Source of the DNA: Bacteroidota bacterium
Lineage (GTDB): Bacteria > Bacteroidota > Bacteroidia > Bacteroidales > F082
DNA: 64,000 nt
NCBI GenBank assembly: GCA_009773165.1
Contig: WOUZ01000001.1
Location: 434,001 to 498,000, forward strand
Reading direction: 5' to 3'
The notes under the pieces are model-generated. The model searched no databases. It was not told where the DNA came from and saw only the letters and a program-made list of their open reading frames with translations. Of the stretch, positions 25,836-34,928 are shown in pieces. Both the position numbers and the translations under genes were made by a program. Positions within the stretch are counted from its first letter, which is position 1. Every line of letters begins with the position of its first letter.

Positions 25836-27647
25836 CTAATTCACTCCAATACAAAATAAATGTTTGATGCCACGGATATAAACTCTGCCATCGGCAAAAA
25901 CAGGTGTTGAAAAAACTTTTTCACCCAGCTCAGGTGATGAGATCAACTTTGACTCTCCACCGGATTCGAAGATGTATGCTTTTCCACCCGTATCGAAAAC
26001 CCAAACTTTACCTTCGGCTATCATTGGTGAGGAATAGAAGCTGTTTTTTGCCTCAAACTCCCACAGTAATTTTCCCGTGGTGGCTTCAAAACAGGCCACA
26101 ACAGCGAAGGTGGTTGCGATATAAATATATCCGTTATGATAGGCAGGACTGGAAACCTCGGGGAGATAATAATTGTCTTCCCACACCTTTTCGCCCGTTT
26201 TTGGATTCACTGCAACCATGCGGGCGTACTCGTTTGTTGCATAAACAAGCCCACCTCCGTATACCGGCGAAGGGCCAACTTCACCTGACATGCAGTCGAC
26301 CGACCATAACTGCTTTCCGGTAGTGATGTCATAACCGGAAAGGTTCGGATTTGCCAGCATTATCAATTGAAATTTTCCATCGATTTTGGCAAGAATCGGA
26401 GAAGCCCATGAAACCTCATTTGTGCGTACTGTTTCCCAAATCGTTTTCCCGGTTTCGGTGCTCAAAGCCATCACTTTACTTCCTTTATGCGTATCATATT
26501 GGATAAAAAGTTTTTTCTCCCAGGTTAAAAGTGAGGAAGAATGACCGTAATGATTATCAGGAACACCCAGATTTATTGCCCAAACCCGGTTTCCGTTCAA
26601 GTCGAACGCGATAATGTCGCCATTGCCGAAAATTGCAAATGCTTTTTCTCCGTCAACAGTTAATGTTGGTGCAGCAAGACCCGTGTCTTCGGTCGTTTTA
26701 GGCTGGGTTGCCGGTGAGCCTTGAATATTGTTGACTTCTCTTTCCCAAAGTAATTTTCCTGAGTTTCTGTCGTAACAATAAACTACCCTTTTGCTTGTGT
26801 TTGCACTTGACAAAAACAGTTTCTCGTTCCAGATTACCGGTGAATTATATCCATGAATCGGTAATTCGGTTTTCCACAAAATATTTTTGCCTGTAGCGCC
26901 ATCCCATGAAGTCGGTAAATTCGTGCTTGAACTCACTGCATTACCCCACGAACCCCTGAAAGCATTGTGGTTTTTTTTGACTGTCTCTTCATTAAAAACA
27001 ACCACCTTAGGCTGCTGTGTTATAGCAACTTCGGGTTGTTTCACTTCAACATCCGTCGATTCCGTAATAATCACTGTATCTGTTTCTTTTTCAGTAGTTC
27101 TGATACTCACAATTTCAACCTTCTCGATACTTTCATCATCGGATTTACTATGAACAAGCATTTTTTTCGGCTCATAATTCTTCAAATGATTCATTGTAAA
27201 AAAAGCTGACATTATTGCCAGAATGATTACCAAAGCGCCTGAAAAACCAATCCAGCGTTGAGTCAGCTGGCGTTTTTTCTTTTCTTTTATTTGATCAGCA
27301 GATGGCTGGTCAATTGCAAAACGAAGGCTATAATAAACTCTGAGAGAAAGCACAAGCACAATTGCTCCAAAAAGCATCAGGTACGCTCCGGTTCTCACTT
27401 GCCACAAACTGGTAAAATATGCCTTGCGCATCAGCAGGTCTACTTGCCGTATTTCCTCCACGAAATGTTGGTTATTTGGCTCAGATGAAAGACGTTCGAC
27501 AAGCTTTTCGAGAACAAGACTGTTCAAAGGGTCACTTTTCTTGATCTGCAAATAATTCAAAAGAAGCAGCACGCCTACAAAAGCCGTAAAAACTCCTGCA
27601 ATGATGGCGATTTGCCTGGCGCGTTTTATTTTTTCTGTTTCGTTCAT
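25836..27647 (-). CDS. Membrane-anchored PQQ-like beta-propeller protein
   Basis: A 603-residue protein. Residues 1-180 contain three membrane helices (IAIIAGVFTAFVGVLLLLNY, VRTGAYLMLFGAIVLVLSLR and WIGFSGALVIILAIMSAFF) with a short soluble stretch between the first two. A Thr/Glu-rich linker (about 190-250) leads to a periplasmic propeller of PQQ_2 repeats starting HNAFRGSWGNAVSSSTNLP, with blades such as SGKLLWEREVNNIQGSPATQ, TGKQLWSVDCMSGEVGPSPV and TGKLLWEFEAKNSFYSSPMI. I start at ATG 27647 because the upstream extension overlaps the preceding gene. It begins 13 bp after the membrane ferredoxin stop and ends 3 bp before the NuoE-NuoF start, so it sits between the membrane and soluble redox genes. 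Likely a scaffold or docking part of the complex. Confidence 0.85.
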   Translation of the reverse strand: MNETEKIKRARQIAIIAGVFTAFVGVLLLLNYLQIKKSDPLNSLVLEKLVERLSSEPNNQHFVEEIRQVDLLMRKAYFTSLWQVRTGAYLMLFGAIVLVLSLRVYYSLRFAIDQPSADQIKEKKKRQLTQRWIGFSGALVIILAIMSAFFTMNHLKNYEPKKMLVHSKSDDESIEKVEIVSIRTTEKETDTVIITESTDVEVKQPEVAITQQPKVVVFNEETVKKNHNAFRGSWGNAVSSSTNLPTSWDGATGKNILWKTELPIHGYNSPVIWNEKLFLSSANTSKRVVYCYDRNSGKLLWEREVNNIQGSPATQPKTTEDTGLAAPTLTVDGEKAFAIFGNGDIIAFDLNGNRVWAINLGVPDNHYGHSSSLLTWEKKLFIQYDTHKGSKVMALSTETGKTIWETVRTNEVSWASPILAKIDGKFQLIMLANPNLSGYDITTGKQLWSVDCMSGEVGPSPVYGGGLVYATNEYARMVAVNPKTGEKVWEDNYYLPEVSSPAYHNGYIYIATTFAVVACFEATTGKLLWEFEAKNSFYSSPMIAEGKVWVFDTGGKAYIFESGGESKLISSPELGEKVFSTPVFADGRVYIRGIKHLFCIGVN

Positions 27648-27660
27648 CTGCTGTTCAAAA

Positions 27661-29010
27661 TCAAGATTTAACAACCATTTCAGGTTTATCCTTGAAGAAT
27701 GGATGCTCCGGTTTACCCACTGGGCAATAATCCATGCAACGTCCGCAACTGAAACAATCGCCCCTGTTTGCTTCATAAATGCTGCGTTTTCTGAAAATGA
27801 CCTGATTCAACAGGTGCAGAGCAATCACGAGACCAATGAAAGCGCCCAGAAACCAGCCGCCGAAGCGGAATTTTTCCTGAATAATTTTCGCTTCCTCTAC
27901 CAAAATCTCGAGTGTTTTTCCAGAAGACATGAAGGTCTCAATGTCAAGATTTTCGGTGTTTTGCATTAACTCAGGCTGAGAAACAAGCAGATTGGCAAGA
28001 TAAACATCGGGATGGGCACTGGAAAGGAGTTTATATGAACCTGAAACAGCCCAGCCACCAACAAACATCAGAACCGGAATCAAAGCTGCATAGAATACAA
28101 ACTTCCAAAAATCTTTTCTGCTTGCTCGATTTTCTTTTTCATCTGTTGGGAAATCAATTGCATCAAAAGGGCATGAATCCTTACAAAGTTTACAGTTTAT
28201 GCAATCTTTTGGTGTAATGGAAAGATGGTATTTGGAGTTCAGGGAGCAAATTTTAAGAAGTGCGCCATAAGGACAAACGAAACGACAATAGGGCCGGGCA
28301 ACAAACATTCCAATCAGAAGAAAACTTATTCCAAGAACAATCATGTGAAATTCGGCGCCCATACGAAAAATTCCAACAAAAGGATCGAACCTGCAAATGA
28401 TGAAATCAGTGCCGGTAGCTGCGTACAAAACCGCCAAACCAAGATAAATGAAAGGAAACAAACCAAGAGATTTCTGGAGCCATGGCGAAAGTTTAATGGG
28501 TTTTACAATCACCAGATCCTGAATAATACCCAACGGACATGCTGAAGCGCAAAACACCCTTCCGACAGCAAGGGCAAACAGCAATGGAACGACGAAAAAG
28601 GCCAGCACAGTGAAAGAGACGGAATAACCTTCATTAAAAAGCGACAAAGTAAGGTTTTGCAGTGACCCGACAGAACATATACAGCCATTACGATAGAAAC
28701 CAAAATACAGCAAAGAAAAAACAGATACCCAAAGTATCCATTTGCGCGACCTTTTTTTGAGTACAAGCCAGGTTGTTAAAGAAAGCACCGCCAGAAGCAA
28801 AAATAAATCGAGGTATTCCATAAAAGGAGCACGGGGATTTGGTCTTTCAGTTTCCGGAATCTGATATTCCGTCTGAAACTCCGGCTTGGGGAAGCGTTGC
28901 TGCTGAGAATGAGCAATTTGTGTTGGCACAGTCATCAGCAAAAAAATCAAACCCAGAAATATGTTATTGTGATTTTTCAATGGAATATGCTTTTTATAAA
29001 GTCTGACCAT
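27661..29010 (-). CDS. Membrane polyferredoxin, NosR/NapH-like
   Basis: A 449-residue inner-membrane Fe-S protein. After an N-terminal hydrophobic segment come about five to six helices carrying two CxxxCP motifs typical of the NosR/NapH/CcoG group, FCASACPLGIIQ and CRFVCPYGALL. Two [4Fe-4S] ferredoxin motifs follow, CINCKLCKDSCP and, at the very C-terminus, CFSCGRCMDYCPVGKP. NosR carries electrons across the membrane toward periplasmic N2O reductase; the FMN-binding domain of NosR is absent here. The open frame could start at a TTG six bases earlier; ATG 29010 is preferred. It overlaps the Tat Fe-S gene by 17 bp, a sign of tight coupling. Likely the transmembrane electron step of the operon. 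Confidence 0.88.
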   Translation of the reverse strand: MVRLYKKHIPLKNHNNIFLGLIFLLMTVPTQIAHSQQQRFPKPEFQTEYQIPETERPNPRAPFMEYLDLFLLLAVLSLTTWLVLKKRSRKWILWVSVFSLLYFGFYRNGCICSVGSLQNLTLSLFNEGYSVSFTVLAFFVVPLLFALAVGRVFCASACPLGIIQDLVIVKPIKLSPWLQKSLGLFPFIYLGLAVLYAATGTDFIICRFDPFVGIFRMGAEFHMIVLGISFLLIGMFVARPYCRFVCPYGALLKICSLNSKYHLSITPKDCINCKLCKDSCPFDAIDFPTDEKENRASRKDFWKFVFYAALIPVLMFVGGWAVSGSYKLLSSAHPDVYLANLLVSQPELMQNTENLDIETFMSSGKTLEILVEEAKIIQEKFRFGGWFLGAFIGLVIALHLLNQVIFRKRSIYEANRGDCFSCGRCMDYCPVGKPEHPFFKDKPEMVVKS

Positions 29011-29563
29011 GTTCAAAACCTCCTTTTATCAAATAGGGCTCATCTGCAGGAATTCGTTTGATGGCATCAGAAGGGCAAACTCTGGCGATAGCACATTCGT
29101 TGCAGTTTACACAAATATTCTGTCTTATCTGCAAATGAAGAGATCCGTTTCCAAAGGAAGAACAGCCTTCAACACATTTTGCGCAGCCAATACACAATTC
29201 TTCATTGATATGATATTCATAATAAGGTTCTTCAATAAGCTTTCGTTCAATGGCTGCTGTAGGACAAAGCTGGTTCTCCGCAGCTGTATTTCGGGCAATA
29301 TGTCCGGGCTTCAGATATCCGCCGCAAAGGTCACAGTAGCCGCAAAGCGCATAGGCATGGACACATTTTACGGCAGAGGGATTCAAAACACAATGAGTAG
29401 CACAACGTCCGCAATTGGTGCATTTGAAAGGATCAATCTGCCAAAGCCATTGTTGTGATGAGGCGTTGGTAAGAGAAAACCCAATAACTCCAGCAATCGT
29501 AAGCCCAAGTGAATAGCGTGCGCATCCACTTATAAATTGTCGTCTGCTTTGTAATTTACTCAT
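28994..29563 (-). CDS. Tat-exported polyferredoxin, NapF/NapG-like
   Basis: A 189-residue protein. The N-terminus KLQSRRQFISGCARYSLGL is a twin-arginine signal (SRRQF), so the protein is exported folded with its clusters. The mature part has many Cys: CTNCGRCATHCVLNPSAVKC, then CGYCDLCGGY, CIGCAKCVEGCSSF and CVNCNECAIARVCP, enough for about four [4Fe-4S] clusters. A single NapG-like electron carrier in the periplasm or at the outer face of the inner membrane fits best. It overlaps the membrane polyferredoxin gene, which is probably its electron donor. Terminal acceptor unknown. Confidence 0.85.
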   Translation of the reverse strand: MSKLQSRRQFISGCARYSLGLTIAGVIGFSLTNASSQQWLWQIDPFKCTNCGRCATHCVLNPSAVKCVHAYALCGYCDLCGGYLKPGHIARNTAAENQLCPTAAIERKLIEEPYYEYHINEELCIGCAKCVEGCSSFGNGSLHLQIRQNICVNCNECAIARVCPSDAIKRIPADEPYLIKGGFEHGQTL

Positions 29564-29585
29564 TGTTATCGTCTTTTAGTAAAAA

Positions 29586-29795
29586 TCACGGCTGCTTCGA
29601 TTGAGAATTCTGAGACATCTTCTTTTGAGGAAAGCTGCATTTCGTACTTTCTTTACAGCTCTGACACATTGATTGAGGTGGACAGGAATCTAAATCAGCA
29701 TTCTTGCTTTTGATAAGCATCAGCCCCGAAAGTACCGTTATAAATACTAGTAGCAGGTTCCGTATCAATTGCCTTAAAAATTCTTTTCTGTCCAT
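29586..29795 (-). CDS. Small Cys-rich membrane protein
   Basis: A 69-residue protein with a membrane helix near the N-terminus (RNLLLVFITVLSGLMLI) and a hydrophilic tail with four Cys: CPPQSMCQSCKESTKC. It starts MDRKEFLRQLIRNLLL. The Cys spacing (C-x5-C-x2-C-x5-C) could bind a metal or Fe-S cluster outside the membrane. It lies 22 bp before the Tat Fe-S gene and 51 bp after the NHL-like gene. It is too short for family assignment by eye, but its place between redox genes argues that it is real. Confidence 0.7.
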   Translation of the reverse strand: MDRKEFLRQLIRNLLLVFITVLSGLMLIKSKNADLDSCPPQSMCQSCKESTKCSFPQKKMSQNSQSKQP

Positions 29796-29846
29796 TTTCT
29801 CTTTATAATTTTGTGATTATTGAGCTAAAAAAATCAAAAGCAGTTA

Positions 29847-30809
29847 TCATTTTGGTTCAAAAAAGCGAATCATTTTCCTGTCAAAGTCAAGCGCAATGAT
29901 ATTATCACTTTCATCAACAGCCAAAGCAGGAGCCTTCGTTCCGTTGCTGAATTTTTCGGGCGCAGCAACCACAGAGCTAAGTTCTCCTGATTCTTTGTGA
30001 ATTTTTATGCGTACCAGACCTTTTTCACTCGTCACGAAGCTACCGTTGGAAAGAAAGGCAATGTAATAAGGATTGCAACAACCGCTAAACCCATCATTTT
30101 CAAAGGATGATTTACTCCAAAACCCGCGTAATCTGCCGGTTTCTGAATAGTTTTGGATGGCATGCAAACCGGGATTCACTGCCCAAAGCTCATTATCAGA
30201 ATTCACTGCAAGATCAAAGTGAGCGCTTGGAAGTATAAATCCGTGCACATCCGAAACACCGGATTCACCATTGAAAACGTGCTTTTGCTGAAGCTTTTTA
30301 TCATAAACCCTTATCTGTTTCTCTCCTGCATCTGCCACATAAATCAGGTCATCAGAAACAGCTAAAGCAGTGAAATGTGATTTGTCTGAAGCAACTTCCG
30401 AAAGATTTATTTCAATTCCAACCTTATCATAAGTACGAATTCTGTTTTCAAATCCTATGAAGATAAAACCATCACGATCGACTGCAATACAATTTGGTTT
30501 TTCACTGAGTTTTCTTTTAAAAACTTCCATTCCACCCGGCAAAATAACCTGCAAATAATCATCAACAAGCAAATATAGTTGACCGTGACTGAAAGCAATT
30601 GCTCCAGGAATTCCATCCTTTATAGCAATTTGACGTGTTTCTTTGTAACTTATAAGCGTCTCATCTACAGCTTTATAGTTATCAACATTAAATTCAAAAG
30701 GATTAGAAGGCCGCTTATCAGGATTGTTTGATACAAATTCAAAAATCACGATGGCAGCTATGATCGCCAGAGCCAGAATCAAAATGTATTTTATTACCTT
30801 GTTGCTCAT
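29847..30809 (-). CDS. Membrane-anchored NHL/SMP-like beta-propeller protein
   Basis: A 320-residue protein with one N-terminal membrane helix (YILILALAIIAAIVIFEFV) and a periplasmic propeller. The blades look like NHL repeats, for example KPNCIAVDRDGFIFIGFENR, SHFTALAVSDDLIYVADAGEKQ and HFDLAVNSDNELWAVNPG, then GGCCNPYYIAFL-like (FSGCCNPYYIAFLSNG). The SGCCNP segment, a Cys pair in a propeller of this class, is a recurring landmark in NHL proteins that neighbour Fe-S genes in related bacteria, though I cannot verify this here. It begins 4 bp after the PQQ-like gene upstream. A docking or binding role next to the redox proteins is likely. Confidence 0.75.
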   Translation of the reverse strand: MSNKVIKYILILALAIIAAIVIFEFVSNNPDKRPSNPFEFNVDNYKAVDETLISYKETRQIAIKDGIPGAIAFSHGQLYLLVDDYLQVILPGGMEVFKRKLSEKPNCIAVDRDGFIFIGFENRIRTYDKVGIEINLSEVASDKSHFTALAVSDDLIYVADAGEKQIRVYDKKLQQKHVFNGESGVSDVHGFILPSAHFDLAVNSDNELWAVNPGLHAIQNYSETGRLRGFWSKSSFENDGFSGCCNPYYIAFLSNGSFVTSEKGLVRIKIHKESGELSSVVAAPEKFSNGTKAPALAVDESDNIIALDFDRKMIRFFEPK

Positions 30810-30813
30810 CTGT

Positions 30814-32244
30814 CTACTTCTTAATGTTAATACAAATCATCGTTTCTGAATCTCTCAACACCATATAACCATCTGCAATTGCAAGTGGTGCCCAGGCATC
30901 AAAGCCGTCAAACAGTTTTACTTTATCGAGTTCAATAAAACCCTTTGTGCTTTTTTGAATGATATACAGCGTTGCATCATCATTGAGCAGAAAGAATTTA
31001 TTGTCAGCAAGGATATAAGGCCCCAGTCCAAAACGTGCTGCTGAACCACTCGACCACACAATTTCTGAAGGATCGCTCTGATTGACGCATACCATTTGAT
31101 TTCTGAATGTCCGGGCATCTTTTGGCATTATTCCAAATAAATGACCATCAGCCATAACAGGAGTTTGTTGCTCACTTGATAAGCCTTCGCCCGGCTTGAT
31201 GGTTTTAAGTAATTCGACAGAGAAGCTGCCATTTTCTTCAGTTAATTGCAGCACCATGCTTCCAGCCCCATAACCTGCAGTCAGAAAAATCTTGCCATCA
31301 GGCACACATACAGCCGATGCCGCAACGACCGGATTACTCCAAAGACTTGTTTCCCATAAAATACTGCCGGCATCAGGTCCGTCAGCCGCAACACCAACAG
31401 CTCCGCCAACAGCGCTGTACACATACATCCGGCGGCCACCAAACTCAAAAGGCACAACAGAAGCATGCGACATTTTCAAGTTATTCGGGTTAGGCGTTTC
31501 CCATATTATTTCTCCACTTTTACAATCAACACCAATCATCAGCGACGTTCCGCCTGTTGCTATTATTGCAATATCATTTTCAATGATAGGACATTGTCCG
31601 GTATACCAAAGTGGAATTTCACTTTTGAATTCTTTTTGAATATCTATTCCCCAAAGAAAATTTCCATTTGTTCTTTCCAGACACATTACGTGTCCCCGTG
31701 GACCAATTGTAAGAATATATTTTTCTGTCACAGCTGGCACTGTGCGTGACATTCCGTGATTTCTTTTTACTTCAACATCGTACCACCTTCTCCAAATCTC
31801 CTCACCGGAGGTTAAGGAAAAACACCTTAACATATCGGCTCTGCTTTTTTCGTCATAATCCAGAATATAAACAAGCCCTTTGTAAATTGCAGGACCGGCA
31901 TGGCCTTCTCCAAGGTTTACCGACCAAAGGATTTGGGAAGACTGATTGTCAAAATCATCGATTAATTGAATATCAGATCTGGAAATATTATCAGAATTGG
32001 CTCCTCTGAAACGAGGCCATGTTTCCTGAAGCGAACTTTCTGGTGTTGAAAACATTTCAAAAAACTCACCTATTATGATATCTTCTTCCAAACTAATGAA
32101 GCCACCCGATCCATCAGCGTGAGGTTCAGAAAGAATAAAATCTCTGGAAGGGTCATTCCAAAACCAATACCCAACTGATAGCAAACCAACAATGGTAACA
32201 ACAATTGGTAGTGTTTTGAGCAACAATTCCAGAGAAATTTTCAT
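30814..32244 (-). CDS. Membrane-anchored PQQ-like beta-propeller protein
   Basis: A 476-residue protein with an N-terminal membrane helix (LPIVVTIVGLLSVGYWFW) and a periplasmic propeller that opens with WPRFRGANSDNIS. PQQ_2 blades include SGEEIWRRWYDVEVKRNHGM, NGNFLWGIDIQKEF and SGEIIWETPNPNNLKMSHAS. The chain has the WxxFRGxxxDN opening shared with the other propeller proteins of the operon and with many planctomycete and Bacteroidetes proteins of unknown function. It starts 11 bp after the previous gene and ends 4 bp before the NHL-like gene. No enzyme active site is evident. Confidence 0.82.
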   Translation of the reverse strand: MKISLELLLKTLPIVVTIVGLLSVGYWFWNDPSRDFILSEPHADGSGGFISLEEDIIIGEFFEMFSTPESSLQETWPRFRGANSDNISRSDIQLIDDFDNQSSQILWSVNLGEGHAGPAIYKGLVYILDYDEKSRADMLRCFSLTSGEEIWRRWYDVEVKRNHGMSRTVPAVTEKYILTIGPRGHVMCLERTNGNFLWGIDIQKEFKSEIPLWYTGQCPIIENDIAIIATGGTSLMIGVDCKSGEIIWETPNPNNLKMSHASVVPFEFGGRRMYVYSAVGGAVGVAADGPDAGSILWETSLWSNPVVAASAVCVPDGKIFLTAGYGAGSMVLQLTEENGSFSVELLKTIKPGEGLSSEQQTPVMADGHLFGIMPKDARTFRNQMVCVNQSDPSEIVWSSGSAARFGLGPYILADNKFFLLNDDATLYIIQKSTKGFIELDKVKLFDGFDAWAPLAIADGYMVLRDSETMICINIKK

Positions 32245-32255
32245 AAGGTTTTATA

Positions 32256-33479
32256 CTATTTCTTTTTGATATCAAATGCCATTAGTGCTTTTCCATGCCT
32301 GACGTAAAGGATGCCGTTATGAATGACAGGATGTGCCCAATGCTGTTCCGAACCCAAGGTAACCATCGTTTTACTTACCACACGAAAACTGCCTGGAAGC
32401 GGTTCAATCAGCGCCAGCTCTCCTCTTTCGGTGTATGCATACAACATATTGTCAGCAGCAATGACGGCCCCCTTATCCAACTCTTTGGATTCATGCTTGA
32501 TCTCTCCACTTTCCCAATCCAAACAGAACCATTTTCTGTTTTTATGTCCTGATGCATAGACATAGCCGTTAAGAAGCACTGCACCACCCATCTGTGGATC
32601 TAAGGTTTCGTTTGTCCAGGCCAGAGTTATTTTACTGCCATCAGCATTCAAATTAACCTTGATTCCTCCTTTGCCGTAACCACTAAAAAAATAGATGCTA
32701 TTATCAAAATAGATAGGTGTATTGGGATAAATATTATATTGGTTTTCGTGGGGGTACGACCAAAGTAAGGCTCCACTACCGGCATCAAGTCCGAGAATAT
32801 TTTTTTCCATCATCGTAACATATATCTTGCGGCCGTTATGATTAATAAGAAGTGGTGAGCAATAAGCTGATGTTTCATTTTTGCCCTCACTTGACCAGAT
32901 AAGATTGCCACTATGCCTGTTTAGGGCAATAACATTGTTTTTTTTACCGCCTGGCGCAACATATATAGCATCTCCATCAACGATAAGATTCTCCGTTAAA
33001 CTCCACCTTATGTTCGTTCCGTCAAAATCATTGAACAGATTTTTTGACCACTTTTCCTTTCCGGTGTTAAGGTCAAGGCAAACTAGTTTTCCATGACCAG
33101 TGGCAATATAGATAAGATTATCCGCAATAGTTGGTGTTGAACGGGTTCCGGGGTATCCCGAGCTTTCAGAAATTTCTTCTCCGTAAGGAATCTTTTTTTC
33201 AAGTTTACCTTGTTCCGAAAAAATATAAATAAAACCCATATCTCCTTCGAGTCCTGTTACATATATTTTTCCATCAACACGTGTTGGCGAAGTAAAGCCT
33301 TTTCCCAGTTCCTCATATGTCCAAAGAATCTGAGGGCCATTCTCTGGCCAGACTTTTAAAAGGTTGGTCTCCTGAAAGATCCCATCTCTGTTTGGACCTC
33401 TCCAGTTATTAATGGTTTGAGCATTCACAGTAAGTGAAATAACAAGCGCCATTAATACGTTAAATAAGAATGTTTTCAT
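32256..33479 (-). CDS. Exported PQQ-like beta-propeller protein, first gene of the redox operon
   Basis: A 407-residue protein with signal peptide MKTFLFNVLMALVISLTVNAQ. The mature part opens TINNWRGPNRDGIFQETNLL and has PQQ_2 blades such as TGKEKWSKNLFNDF, SGNLIWSSEGKNETSAYCSP and SGALLWSYPHENQYNIYPNT. The protein ends HGKALMAFDIKKK. It is the first of thirteen same-strand genes; upstream is almost 1 kb without a gene, so its promoter is probably the operon's. I found no clear -7 box there. Probably a periplasmic soluble member of the propeller set; function unknown. Confidence 0.82.
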   Translation of the reverse strand: MKTFLFNVLMALVISLTVNAQTINNWRGPNRDGIFQETNLLKVWPENGPQILWTYEELGKGFTSPTRVDGKIYVTGLEGDMGFIYIFSEQGKLEKKIPYGEEISESSGYPGTRSTPTIADNLIYIATGHGKLVCLDLNTGKEKWSKNLFNDFDGTNIRWSLTENLIVDGDAIYVAPGGKKNNVIALNRHSGNLIWSSEGKNETSAYCSPLLINHNGRKIYVTMMEKNILGLDAGSGALLWSYPHENQYNIYPNTPIYFDNSIYFFSGYGKGGIKVNLNADGSKITLAWTNETLDPQMGGAVLLNGYVYASGHKNRKWFCLDWESGEIKHESKELDKGAVIAADNMLYAYTERGELALIEPLPGSFRVVSKTMVTLGSEQHWAHPVIHNGILYVRHGKALMAFDIKKK

Positions 33480-34260
33480 TGAACTATATTTTTAATGTTT
33501 GAAGTGTTTCATTTAAGTAGATACAAGCTAGTGTGTGATGCTATTTTCCGGAATTTTTGTAAAATAAATTAAGCGTGACAAATACTATTGGAAATGCTTT
33601 TTCTAACAGATCGCCGGTGCTTTTTCGATTAATAAAAATTTTGGATAACGCTTTCATTTATTGTTAAATGTGAGCAAAATGTTAAAACTTTAAATACTTA
33701 ATGTTTTTGTGAAAACAGGATTTTCTTGAGTTTCAGATAAAATCAAAGTAAATTTTGTCAGAGACATTTTTACACTTCGGGTGGTCGAAGATAAATCCTT
33801 AGAAGATAGTTATTTAGAAAGAATTTTAGTGCTATCTGGCTTTTCATAGTTTCATATATGCCTTGCAAAATAGCAGAAAAATCATAAAGAGAAGCAAACA
33901 GCTTAAAATTTAGAACTATTCCAAATTACATGAGAAATAGTCTATTCTCATAAAATTCACACGATTATCAATCATGCTGTTGAAACTGCTTTAGCAAGCA
34001 AATAATGGCTGACGGGAAACCTGCAAAACAAATAAAATTTTACCCCGGGTCAGCTCTCATCTTCTGTTTTATAAAACTGAGGCGAACTGCGCTGAACGTG
34101 ACTTGATTTTCATGGTGGCCTGTCTTGTAAAACCTGATTGCAATTTACTGATGACAAACTAGATAAGAAATGTAAACTTCCGTTCATAAGATTAGAGCTG
34201 TATGTGTTATGCCGATTTTATAATCAGTTGAGCAGCATATTCATTAATTGATTATTTTTA
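33480..34260. other. Intergenic region, no gene seen
   Basis: AT-rich stretch between the start of the long minus-strand operon and the first copy of the direct repeat. No open frame with protein-like composition, no RNA gene and no mobile-element end was recognised. The operon promoter should lie in its left end. Confidence 0.5.
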
Positions 34261-34323
34261 ATACTTGAGTAATCCTGATGCTCTCTTTTTGTCTCTTTTG
34301 TGGTGTTGTCAACTATCATGGAC
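34261..34323. repeat. Direct repeat copy A (63 bp exact)
   Basis: Identical over 63 bases to 34866-34928, and similar but diverged for a further ~55 bases to the right (to about 34378). Begins atacttgagtaatcctgatg. The two copies are 605 bp apart and flank the small lipoprotein gene. Confidence 0.9.
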
Positions 34324-34471
34324 AAAACGGATGAATTGAAAAAAATAGTGAGTTAGGTGAAAGGAAATTGCTTGAAAATAGGTTGTAAAGGCATTGTAAA
34401 ACTGCTGAAAAATGAAGTGAACATTTTATTTTAACACCACTCAAAAATGAAATTTATAATCACATTGTAAC

Positions 34472-34849
34472 ATGAGAAAATTAATATTCTTTCTATGTGC
34501 CTTTGTTATATTTACGAAATGCAATTATGAAAAGTTAGGTCAATATAGAAAGGATATTTATAATCAGATTATTGAAAAACATAAACCTGTTTCCGATCTA
34601 GATTTAAAAAATCTATCAGGTATATGGGCAGAAAACGAGAACGAAAATGCTTTATTTTGGATCTTGGAAGATTCTATGTACTCAGTGGAGCATTTAGGAG
34701 AAAAAGTTAAAATAAATACACACCTGGATACTTTATTCGTGTATTATGAAGGAATTACAACAACGTATAGAGTATTAAAACTTGATGCAGATAGTCTTGT
34801 TTTGCTAAATGAAGTTAGTGATACTATAAGACTGCATAAAAGGAAATAA
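34472..34849 (+). CDS. Small lipoprotein, unknown
   Basis: A 125-residue protein with lipoprotein signal MRKLIFFLCAFVIFTKC (lipobox FTKC). The mature part has several strand-like segments (LSGIWAENENENALFWILED, TLFVYYEGITTTYRVLKLDA, DTIRLHKRK) that suggest a small lipocalin-like or beta-sandwich fold, common in Bacteroidetes lipoproteins. It is more AT-rich than its neighbours and is bracketed by two copies of a 63-bp repeat. No family recognised. Confidence 0.6.
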   Translation: MRKLIFFLCAFVIFTKCNYEKLGQYRKDIYNQIIEKHKPVSDLDLKNLSGIWAENENENALFWILEDSMYSVEHLGEKVKINTHLDTLFVYYEGITTTYRVLKLDADSLVLLNEVSDTIRLHKRK

Positions 34850-34865
34850 AAATTGATTAATTTTG

Positions 34866-34928
34866 ATACTTGAGTAATCCTGATGCTCTCTTTTTGTCTC
34901 TTTTGTGGTGTTGTCAACTATCATGGAC
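34866..34928. repeat. Direct repeat copy B (63 bp exact)
   Basis: Exact partner of 34261-34323, with diverged similarity continuing to about 34983. It lies between the lipoprotein gene and the 3' end of the ClC gene. Confidence 0.9.

Noticed and set aside
27648-27776. Upstream extension of the membrane-anchored propeller frame
   Set aside because: It would overlap the membrane polyferredoxin gene by 116 bases and lacks membrane or family features.
15386-33479. Reading this operon as a nitrous-oxide (nos) cluster
   Set aside because: The membrane polyferredoxin is NosR-like, but NosZ, NosD and NosL are absent and the ABC permease is FtsX-type, not NosY-type.
20796-33479. PQQ-like proteins as quinoprotein dehydrogenases
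   Set aside because: Only the propeller repeat is seen; no PQQ-binding disulfide or catalytic Asp/Ca site motif of true quinoprotein alcohol dehydrogenases is evident.
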